NCBI RefSeq assembly: GCF_014851765.1
Contig: NZ_JACVAI010000003.1
Coordinates: 806,001-870,000 of the forward strand
Source of the DNA: Pseudomonas sp. PDM04
GTDB lineage: Bacteria > Pseudomonadota > Gammaproteobacteria > Pseudomonadales > Pseudomonadaceae
DNA length: 64,000 bases
Direction of reading: 5' to 3'
Shown here in pieces: positions 26,398-32,929 of the stretch (position 1 is its first letter; every line of letters starts with the position of its first letter). Under the pieces are notes generated by a model. That model was not told where the DNA came from. It was given only the letters and a program-made list of their open reading frames with translations, and ran no database searches. Position numbers and translations under genes: made by a program.

Positions 26398-27267
26398 TTA
26401 GTCCTTGTCCTGAAGCACGTCTGGGAGACAGGCGCGGTGGAAGCCGTTATAGGATTCGCTGTGGGTCGCCTTGTGCAGCGGCCATGCCCGTCCGCCCAGG
26501 CTGGCGGCACCGTCGATGCGCAAGGTACTGCCGCTGATGAAGGCGGCGGCGGGGCTGAGCAGGAACACGATCGCCGCGCTGACTTCCGATTCGGTGCCGA
26601 TGCGCTTGAGCGGCACGTGTTCGCGCAAGGTCGGAATCACTGCCTTGAAGGCGCCTTCGTAGGTGTCCATGCCGCTGGAGGCAATCCAGCCCGGCGCCAC
26701 CGCATTGACCCGCACGCCGGCGTAACCCCATTCGAACGCCGCGGTCTTGGTCAGGTTATCCATGCCCGAGCGCGCCGCGCCCGAGTGGCCCATGCCGGGC
26801 ATGCCGCCCCACATGTCGGCGAGCATGTTGACGATGGCGCCGCCGTGTTTGCTCATCGACTGGTTGAACACTTCCCGCGCCATCAGGAAGCCGCCCACCA
26901 GATTGGTGCGCATCACGGTTTCGAAACCCTTCTGGTTGATTGCGGCCAGCGTCGACGGAAACTGGCCGCCGGCGTTGTTGACCAACCCATGGATCGGGCC
27001 GTGCTGGCGGATCAGCTCACTGACCAGTTGCCTGACCGCCTCCTCTTCGCGGATGTCGCACGCCTGCCAATCGGCGCGACCGCCATCTTCGACAATCTCG
27101 GCCGCCACGGCTTCCAGCCGGGCGGCCTTGCGCCCCACCAGCAGCACGTGGGCTCCGAGGGCCGCCAGTTCATGGGCGGTGCAGCGACCGATGCCGCTGC
27201 CGCCACCGGTGACGATGATGGTCTGGTCGGCAAACAGATCGGCTTTGAAAATCGAATCGTAGGCCAC
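26398..27267 (-). CDS. atuB: Short-chain dehydrogenase/reductase family protein of the terpene cluster
   Basis: Protein of 289 residues, GTG start at 27267. The Rossmann motif VTGGGSGIGRCTAHEL (residues 19-34) and NNAGG (97-101) are normal. The catalytic YxxxK motif is not: the aligned stretch HSGAARSGMDNLTK has Ser162 in place of Tyr and Arg166 in place of Lys, and the usual catalytic Ser region reads VNMLADMW. This resembles the atypical 2,4-dienoyl-CoA reductase type rather than a classical alcohol dehydrogenase. Its step in the Atu pathway is not settled. It sits 12 bases after atuA. Confidence 0.82.
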   Translation of the reverse strand: MAYDSIFKADLFADQTIIVTGGGSGIGRCTAHELAALGAHVLLVGRKAARLEAVAAEIVEDGGRADWQACDIREEEAVRQLVSELIRQHGPIHGLVNNAGGQFPSTLAAINQKGFETVMRTNLVGGFLMAREVFNQSMSKHGGAIVNMLADMWGGMPGMGHSGAARSGMDNLTKTAAFEWGYAGVRVNAVAPGWIASSGMDTYEGAFKAVIPTLREHVPLKRIGTESEVSAAIVFLLSPAAAFISGSTLRIDGAASLGGRAWPLHKATHSESYNGFHRACLPDVLQDKD

Positions 27268-27279
27268 GGCGGCAGTCCT

Positions 27280-29082
27280 CTAGTTGACCTGATCGGCGAT
27301 GTGCGCAGGCACTGGAATCTGAATCTCCAGCAATTGTTGGGCGAAGGCCTTGCCCTGCGGATCGATGCGCAGGCTGGCCACGCCGCCGCCGCCAAGGGCA
27401 TTTTCCAGAAGGAAGTTGAGGCTGTGGGTTGCAGGCAGGTACCAGCGCTCGACGCGTCCATGGACCGGATCGAGCACGTGGCTCATCCAGTCGACGAGCA
27501 CTTCCGGGGTCAAGGCCTCGGCGATCCACGGCAGGTACTCCGGCTCGCGGGCGATGACGCCGATGTTGCTGTGATTGCCCTTGTCGCCGGAGCGCGCGAC
27601 GGCAAGTTTGACCAGCGCCACGCTGGCATCGGCGCGGCCCGTGGGGGGCGGCGGGGCGACCGGCAGGGGCAGGTCCGCGCTGGCGAGGGGGGCGGGGGCG
27701 GGCAGGGCGCACGGGTGACGCTGGCCGTCCACCTCGACCTGCAGGGTGCAGGCGCTTTTTTCGATCAGGAACGAAAACAGCCGGATCAGCGGATACACCG
27801 TCGGCCGACCGCCGACGATCCCGGTCAACCCTGGCGCCATGCCGGTGGCCGCCTGGGCGATTTCACGGGAGAAGGTGACGAGGGCCCGTTTGTCCGGATG
27901 GCGCACGGCGAGCTTGATCACCACTTCGCGGCTGTCGTGGCGCTGGCCGTGGGGGCCATAGGTCGCCTCGCTGCCCAGCAGTTCGATGCTCACCTCGCTG
28001 TAGGGAGCCCAACCGCGCTGAAGGAAGATGTCGGAAGTCTTGTTGATGATCGCTTCGCTGACCCGTCGCGCCTTGTCGACGGCATCGATCCCGGCGATCA
28101 GGCAACTGGCGGTGCAACGAAAACCGTCCGGGTACGTCGCGCTGACCTTGTACTGGTCGGAAGGCGGCAGGCCTTTGGCGCCATGGACGTGGACCACGTT
28201 CTTGCCTTGTTGCGCCAGTTTGACCTGGGTGAAATCGCAGACCACGTCGGGCAGCAGATACGCCTGCGGGTTGCCGATTTCATAGAGCATCTGTTCGCCG
28301 ACGGTCAGTGGTGTGATCAGCCCGCCGGAGCCTTCGGGTTTGCTGACGATGAACTGGCTGTCGGCGCTGACTTCGACGATGGGAAAGCCGATGTGTTCGT
28401 AGTCGGGGACGTCGCGCCAGTCGGTGAAGTTGCCGCCGGTGCATTGGGCGCCGCATTCGATGATATGACCCGCCAGTGCGGCCTGGGCGAGTTTGTCGTA
28501 GTCGTGCCAGGACCAGCCGAATTCGTGCACCAGCGCGGCGCTGACCACGGCGCTGTCGACCACGCGGCCGGTAATCACGATGTCGGCCCCCAGACGCAGG
28601 GCTTCGACGATGCCCGGCGCGCCCAGGTAGGCGTTGGTGGAAACGCACAGCGCCGGTAATGGCGCGCCACTGAACATTTCCTGGAGGCCGCGACTGGCCA
28701 GTTGCTTGAACTGCGGTTGCAAATCATCGCCCAGCAGCACGGCAATTTTCAGCGGCACGCCGGCCTTGTCGCAGGCCGCCTGCAGGGCAGCGGCGCAGGC
28801 CTGCGGGTTGACGCCGCCGGCATTGCTGATGACGCGGATCTTCTGTTCGGCCAGTTTTCCCAGCAAGGGGCTGAGGACTTCGATGAAGTCACCGGCGTAA
28901 CCGGCCTGGGGATCCTTCATCCGCGCACCGGCCATGATCGACAGGGTGATTTCGGCCAGATAATCGAACACCAGGTAGTCCAGGCGCCCACCGTCCACCA
29001 ATTGTGCGGCAGCCGTCGAGGTGTCGCCCCAGAACGCGCTGGCGCAACCGATGCGAACACTTTCGGGCACAGACCTTTCCAT
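27280..29082 (-). CDS. atuA: Acyclic terpene utilisation protein AtuA (DUF1446)
   Basis: Protein of 600 residues, first gene of the atu operon, from ATG 29082 with a very good GGAGGTGA ribosome-binding site (a frame reaching further upstream would cross the operator). The N-terminal 450 residues are DUF1446 (IGCASAFWGDTSTAAAQLV, ISNAGGVNPQACAAAL, ITGRVVDSAVVSAALVHEFGW). The last 100 residues form an AtuA-type C-terminal domain (ARSGDKGNHSNIGVIAR). In P. aeruginosa AtuA is required for citronellol/geraniol growth and is strongly induced; its biochemical step is not defined. Confidence 0.92.
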   Translation of the reverse strand: MERSVPESVRIGCASAFWGDTSTAAAQLVDGGRLDYLVFDYLAEITLSIMAGARMKDPQAGYAGDFIEVLSPLLGKLAEQKIRVISNAGGVNPQACAAALQAACDKAGVPLKIAVLLGDDLQPQFKQLASRGLQEMFSGAPLPALCVSTNAYLGAPGIVEALRLGADIVITGRVVDSAVVSAALVHEFGWSWHDYDKLAQAALAGHIIECGAQCTGGNFTDWRDVPDYEHIGFPIVEVSADSQFIVSKPEGSGGLITPLTVGEQMLYEIGNPQAYLLPDVVCDFTQVKLAQQGKNVVHVHGAKGLPPSDQYKVSATYPDGFRCTASCLIAGIDAVDKARRVSEAIINKTSDIFLQRGWAPYSEVSIELLGSEATYGPHGQRHDSREVVIKLAVRHPDKRALVTFSREIAQAATGMAPGLTGIVGGRPTVYPLIRLFSFLIEKSACTLQVEVDGQRHPCALPAPAPLASADLPLPVAPPPPTGRADASVALVKLAVARSGDKGNHSNIGVIAREPEYLPWIAEALTPEVLVDWMSHVLDPVHGRVERWYLPATHSLNFLLENALGGGGVASLRIDPQGKAFAQQLLEIQIPVPAHIADQVN

Positions 29083-29112
29083 AGTCACCTCCATCGAACG
29101 TGCACCGAGACT

Positions 29113-29173
29113 ACCAAGCAAGCGCTTGGTTTGTAAATCCCTTGAACATCTTCTGCCCGAGCGCTTGCTTGGT
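29113..29173. promoter_or_regulatory. AtuR operator: 13-bp inverted repeat between atuA and atuR
   Basis: ACCAAGCAAGCGC at 29113-29125 recurs as its exact reverse complement GCGCTTGCTTGGT at 29161-29173, 35 bases apart. The left copy is itself part of a dyad (ACCAAGC-AAGC-GCTTGGT). AtuR of P. aeruginosa is known to bind two inverted repeats in the same intergenic position. The pair lies just upstream of the atuA start and 73-133 bases upstream of atuR, so both promoters should be controlled. Confidence 0.85.
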
Positions 29174-29245
29174 TGCCTGCGCCAGCTTAAATTGCCCGCG
29201 CAACCCCGCTGTTTTGGCGATGGACTCGACTGTAGGAGAGAACGG

Positions 29246-29872
29246 GTGGATGAGCAAAAAGCCCTGAAGGTCATGCGCGAACTGGTCGACAGCAACCAGT
29301 TGACCGACCCGGACAGCGCCCGTGGCAAACTGCTGCAAGTGGCGGCCCACCTGTTTCGCAACAAAGGCTTCGAACGCACGACCGTGCGTGATCTGGCCGG
29401 CGCCGTGGGCATTCAGTCGGGAAGCATCTTTCACCACTTCAAGAGCAAGGACGAAATCCTGCGGGCGGTGATGGAAGAAACCATTCGCTACAACACGGCC
29501 TTGATGCGCGCGGCCATTGCCGAGGCAGGCAGTGTGCGCGAACGGGTGCTGGCGCTGATCCGCTGTGAGTTGCAGTCGATCATGGGCGGCAGCGGTGAAG
29601 CCATGGCGGTGCTGGTGTATGAATGGCGCTCGTTGTCCGAGGACGGTCAGGCCCAGGTGCTGGCGCTGCGCGATATCTACGAGGAGCTGTGGCTGCAGGT
29701 GCTGGGGGAGGCCAAGGCCGCCGGTTTCATTCGTGGCGACGTGTTCATCACGCGACGCTTCCTGACCGGTGCATTGTCCTGGACCACCACCTGGTTTCGT
29801 CCCGGCGGCAGCCTGAGCCTCGATCAGTTGGCCGATGAGGCATTGATTCTGGTGCTGGAAGAGAAACAATAG
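29246..29872 (+). CDS. atuR: TetR-family repressor of the terpene cluster
   Basis: Protein of 208 residues from a GTG at 29246 with an AGGAGAG box. The TetR helix-turn-helix occupies residues 28-72 (LLQVAAHLFRNKGFERTTV, then AGAVGIQSGSIFHHFKSKDE). The ligand-binding domain follows. Divergent from atuA, with the operator pair between them, it is the expected repressor, released when a pathway acyl-CoA accumulates. A longer frame upstream to 29021 crosses the operator and was not used. Confidence 0.9.
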   Translation: MDEQKALKVMRELVDSNQLTDPDSARGKLLQVAAHLFRNKGFERTTVRDLAGAVGIQSGSIFHHFKSKDEILRAVMEETIRYNTALMRAAIAEAGSVRERVLALIRCELQSIMGGSGEAMAVLVYEWRSLSEDGQAQVLALRDIYEELWLQVLGEAKAAGFIRGDVFITRRFLTGALSWTTTWFRPGGSLSLDQLADEALILVLEEKQ

Positions 29873-29958
29873 TTTGCACAGGACTGCTGGAACTGGCTAA
29901 GTGGGCGAAAGCCCCTGGCTTGAATGGATTGATGGGTATGACTGGGGAGTGGGACGTT

Positions 29959-30756
29959 TTGAGGTCTTCGCCAATTCGGACGGCTTCGCAGCTTTTGCTG
30001 GCAGCGCTTGCGACAGGCTGGGTATTGTCGTCTCCGGCCGCACAACTGGTACGTGTCGGTGCCGCGCATTTCCCGCCCTATACCGTGCGCCCGGAATCCG
30101 GCGCCGACACGGGCCTGCTGCCGCAGTTGGTGGAGGCGCTCAATGCCTCGCAAACTGACTACCAGTTTGTCCTGGTGCCCACGTCCATTCCGCGACGCTT
30201 TGGCGACTTCAAGCAAGGCCGGGTGGACATGGCGATCTTCGAGAACCCGCAGTGGGGCTGGAAGGACATCCCGCACGTCAGCGTCGACATGGGGCTGGAG
30301 GACGCCGAGATCTTTGTCGCGCAGCGCCTGCCCAATCGCCAGCAGGACTATTTCGCCGAACTGGCCGGCAAGCGTCTGGCGCTGTTCAGCGGCTATCACT
30401 ACGAGTTTTCCAATTTCAATGCCGACCCCAAATACCTCGCGCAGAACTACAACGCCACGCTGACTTATTCCCACGACAGCAACCTGCTGATGGTGCTGCG
30501 CGGGCGGGCCGACATTGCCCTGGTGACACGCTCCTACCTGAGCGATTACCTGTTGCGCAACGAGAAGGTCGGCGACCAGTTGCTGGTGTCCGAGCGCATC
30601 GACCAGATCTATCACCACTACGCCATTCTGCGCCCGGCCGCACCGATCAGCGGCGAGGCCTTCGCGCGGTTGCTGCAAGGGTTGCGCGACAACGGCCAGA
30701 TGATGAAGATTTTCGATCCGTACAAGATCGCGGTAGTGCCGGTGCCGGGCAACTGA
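29959..30756 (+). CDS. Orphan periplasmic substrate-binding protein (SBP_bac_3 type)
   Basis: Protein of about 265 residues with a signal peptide (PIRTASQLLLAALATGWVLS, cleavage near SPAAQ) and an amino-acid-binding-protein fold: VRVGAAHFPPYTV, then FKQGRVDMAIFENPQW and LRGRADIALVTRSYL. No permease or ATPase is adjacent. I prefer the TTG at 29959, where the signal peptide begins and a GGGGAG box precedes; ATG at 29938 or 29920 in frame would add 7-13 residues. It lies between atuR and the pyoverdine acetyltransferase and shares no visible promoter element with either. Ligand unknown. Confidence 0.75.
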   Translation: MRSSPIRTASQLLLAALATGWVLSSPAAQLVRVGAAHFPPYTVRPESGADTGLLPQLVEALNASQTDYQFVLVPTSIPRRFGDFKQGRVDMAIFENPQWGWKDIPHVSVDMGLEDAEIFVAQRLPNRQQDYFAELAGKRLALFSGYHYEFSNFNADPKYLAQNYNATLTYSHDSNLLMVLRGRADIALVTRSYLSDYLLRNEKVGDQLLVSERIDQIYHHYAILRPAAPISGEAFARLLQGLRDNGQMMKIFDPYKIAVVPVPGN

Positions 30757-30781
30757 ATTCGCACGGCTGATCGCCGCCGCT

Positions 30782-30805
30782 TAAATTTTTCCCTCTGGCT
30801 GACGT
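30782..30805 (+). promoter_or_regulatory. PvdS iron-starvation box ahead of the acetyltransferase gene
   Basis: TAAAT-N16-CGT, a perfect match to the PvdS promoter consensus (-33 TAAAT, -10 CGT). The start codon lies 41 bases downstream. Confidence 0.85.
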
Positions 30806-30845
30806 CACCTCGTTGAACTGTCGACGAATAACGTGAGCCCGACCC

Positions 30846-31850
30846 ATGCCCGATCTGAATGACCTGAGTGCCCTGGCGCTGCCGACGGGCCAGCGCCTTG
30901 TCGCTGAAGAAAGCGAAACCCGCCTGAACCTGAGCCTGGACACGCAGCCGCTGATGACCCTGCGCCTGAGCCATGAGCCCGGGTTGACGCTGCGCGTCGA
31001 AGGGCGCTGCGACGCCCAGTCCTTGTGGGCCGCCAGTTACTGGCTGTTTGCCCGCGATGCGTCTTGTCAGCAACTGACCTGGCACCTCGATGAAGCACCT
31101 GCCCAAGCCTTGCTCAGCGGCTTGCTGGTGCCGACCGACCACGCCGGCCAGTACCACGGTCAGCGCACGCTGTTCTGGCAGTTGCCGCAGCCGTGGCTGG
31201 GCAATGCGCTGACCGCCTGCTACCCGCAGCACTGGGTGATCAGCGGCGGCAAGCGTCATCCGTTGCGCCCGATGAAACCGCGAGGCGAAGTCTATCGGCG
31301 CTTCGACGCCCGGCTGGGAGCGTGGATTTCCCTGCGAACCCTGGACATCGAGCTGGACCTTGCACGGTTCAACCGCTGGCAGAACAGCGCGCGGGTGGCG
31401 AACTTCTGGCAGGAGGAAGGCAGCCTCGAACAGCATCGCGAGTACCTGGACAAACTCGCGGCCGATCCGCACACCGTGACACTGATCGGCTGTTTCGACG
31501 ATCAGCCGTTTGCCTATTTCGAAGCCTACTGGGCCAAGGAAGACCGCATCGCGCCGTTCTACGAGGCGGGCGATTACGACCGTGGCATTCACATGCTGGT
31601 CGGTGAAGAGCATCATCGCGGCCCGCACAAGGTGGCGAGTTGGCTATCGGCGCTGACCCATTACCTGTTTCTCGACGATCCGCGCACCCAGCGGGTGGTT
31701 GCCGAGCCGCGGGCCGATAACGCGAAGATGATCGGCTACCTGCAGGGCCAGCGGTTTCATTGCGAGAAGGAGTTCGACTTTCCGCACAAGCGCGCGGCGT
31801 TGATGGTGCTGGGGCGGGAGCGGTTTTTCGAGCGGTGTGGGTTGGCTTGA
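30846..31850 (+). CDS. Siderophore N-acetyltransferase, PvdYII-like (IucB/RhbD-type GNAT)
   Basis: Protein of 334 residues. The C-terminal 180 residues form the acetyltransferase fold of siderophore biosynthesis enzymes (IucB, RhbD, AlcB): FNRWQNSARVANFWQEEG, QPFAYFEAYWAKEDRIAPFY, GIHMLVGEEHHRGPHKVASW and VAEPRADNAKMIGYLQGQRF. The N-terminal part is a variable cap. It should acylate a hydroxylated diamine; in fluorescent pseudomonads the equivalent protein next to pvdS is PvdYII, which acetylates N5-hydroxyornithine. A perfect PvdS box precedes it, which ties it to pyoverdine. The exact acceptor is inferred from context. Confidence 0.8.
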   Translation: MPDLNDLSALALPTGQRLVAEESETRLNLSLDTQPLMTLRLSHEPGLTLRVEGRCDAQSLWAASYWLFARDASCQQLTWHLDEAPAQALLSGLLVPTDHAGQYHGQRTLFWQLPQPWLGNALTACYPQHWVISGGKRHPLRPMKPRGEVYRRFDARLGAWISLRTLDIELDLARFNRWQNSARVANFWQEEGSLEQHREYLDKLAADPHTVTLIGCFDDQPFAYFEAYWAKEDRIAPFYEAGDYDRGIHMLVGEEHHRGPHKVASWLSALTHYLFLDDPRTQRVVAEPRADNAKMIGYLQGQRFHCEKEFDFPHKRAALMVLGRERFFERCGLA

Positions 31851-31888
31851 GGAGAAGGCTTCAAGGCCGGCGGCGATTTTCAGTCAGT

Positions 31889-31955
31889 CATCGCGAGCAG
31901 GCTCGCTCCCACAGGTCGATCGGATGACCCTGTGGGAGCGAGCCTGCTCGCGATG
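31889..31955. repeat. REP pair between the convergent acetyltransferase gene and pvdS
   Basis: Perfect 27-base inverted arms (CATCGCGAGCAGGCTCGCTC.. at 31889-31915 and the complement at 31929-31955). It sits between two gene ends, where it could also end transcription. Confidence 0.92.
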
Positions 31956-31976
31956 GAGGCGACGCGGTTTCGATAC

Positions 31977-32519
31977 CTACCGCCGAACAGCCGCCCGGCT
32001 GCCCGACACCTTGCGGCAATGCACCAGCGCATCGCGAATCATGAAATTCACCAGGGTCGGCGAAACGCCGAGTTCCTTGGCGATGTCCTTTTGCGGCACC
32101 CCGTGCAGGCGGTACATCTCGAAGGCGTAGCGGGTGCGGGTCGGCAGTTCCGTCAGCGCGTCGGCGATGTTTTCCAGGGTCGAGAAATTGATGTGCGAGG
32201 TTTCGGGTGATGCGCCTTGAATCACCACATTCAATCCCTCCTCTTCCGGCCCGGAATACTTCTGCTCCAGCGCCTGCTTGCGGTAGTGATCGATGGCCAG
32301 GTTGCGCACGATCTGAAACAGGTAGCTGAGCTGGGCCTTGATCGAGGAGGTGATCGGCGGTGCCGATTGCAGGCGGAAGAACGCGTCTTGAACCACATCT
32401 TCGGCACGCGACCGGCAACCGGTGATGCGCGCGGCAATTTTGACCAGTATCAGTCGATTGTCGACGAATGCCTGAAGTAGCGGTGAATCGCACGTGCTTG
32501 TCGATACTTGTTCCGTCAT
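31977..32519 (-). CDS. pvdS: Pyoverdine ECF sigma factor PvdS
   Basis: Protein of 180 residues, recognised directly as the PvdS/PfrI/PbrA group. Region 2 contains ARITGCRSRAEDVVQDAFFR and YLFQIVRNLAIDHYRKQAL; region 4 contains GVPQKDIAKELGVSPTLVNF. It directs RNA polymerase to iron-starvation boxes ahead of pyoverdine genes, and is held by the anti-sigma factor FpvR (not in this window) until ferripyoverdine signals through FpvA. ATG 32519 follows an AAGG box. Its promoter carries a Fur box, so it is expressed when iron is low. It is divergent from pvdL, a direct target. Confidence 0.97.
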   Translation of the reverse strand: MTEQVSTSTCDSPLLQAFVDNRLILVKIAARITGCRSRAEDVVQDAFFRLQSAPPITSSIKAQLSYLFQIVRNLAIDHYRKQALEQKYSGPEEEGLNVVIQGASPETSHINFSTLENIADALTELPTRTRYAFEMYRLHGVPQKDIAKELGVSPTLVNFMIRDALVHCRKVSGSRAAVRR

Positions 32520-32593
32520 GGAAATCACCTTGCTGCGAATGGGGTCATGGGACGGCAGGTGGGATCGAGGGGCCGTCCGACATATCGAGCGAC

Positions 32594-32622
32594 AAATTAT
32601 TCTTAATGATAATGATTGTCAA
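32594..32622 (-). promoter_or_regulatory. Fur-controlled promoter of pvdS
   Basis: On the minus strand TTGACA (32622-32617) and TAATTT (32599-32594) are 17 bases apart, a good sigma-70 promoter. The Fur box is at 32602-32620, matching the 19-base consensus at 15 positions, and it covers the spacer and part of the -35. Transcription would begin about 70 bases before the pvdS start codon. Confidence 0.85.
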
Positions 32623-32750
32623 ATGAGAAAGAGAAACAATGCATATCAAAGGTGCAGAGTGAGAATTGCGACACATTGACGCGCCCGCTTGTAGTGCGCG
32701 CCTGCGGCTTTTTTCGCCGCTCCCACCCCATTGACGATCCAGCCTGCCGA

Positions 32751-32775
32751 CTAATTATTTCAGGACGTCATCCGT
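32751..32775 (+). promoter_or_regulatory. PvdS iron-starvation box ahead of pvdL
   Basis: CTAATT at 32751-32756, then 16 bases, then CGT at 32773-32775. The -33 element has one mismatch (TAATT instead of TAAAT); spacing is exact. It lies about 155 bases before the pvdL start codon. Confidence 0.75.
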
Positions 32776-32929
32776 TCTCATTGGTGAATGGCTGCGGGCG
32801 CGAGCCCCGGTCAAAACAGCATTGCCAATGCCTTGCGTGGTCGGCGAAGACCACGTCCCGCATGCCCCTGAAGGGCGTGACATCCGCTCATCGATACCAC
32901 TTGCAAGCCGAATTCAGGCAGGAAACCTC

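Noticed and set aside
26437..28659. A 740-codon plus-strand frame opposite atuB and atuA
   Set aside because: It is antisense to well-supported atu genes and shows no signal, domain or ribosome-binding site.
29134..29157. PvdS box in the atuA-atuR space (TAAAT)
   Set aside because: TAAAT is present but the bases 16 positions later are GCC, not CGT, and the genes are not iron related.
32690..32725. Terminator in the pvdS-pvdL space (GCGGC-TTTTTTC-GCCGC)
   Set aside because: The stem is only five bases, no T-run follows the right arm, and no gene ends there.
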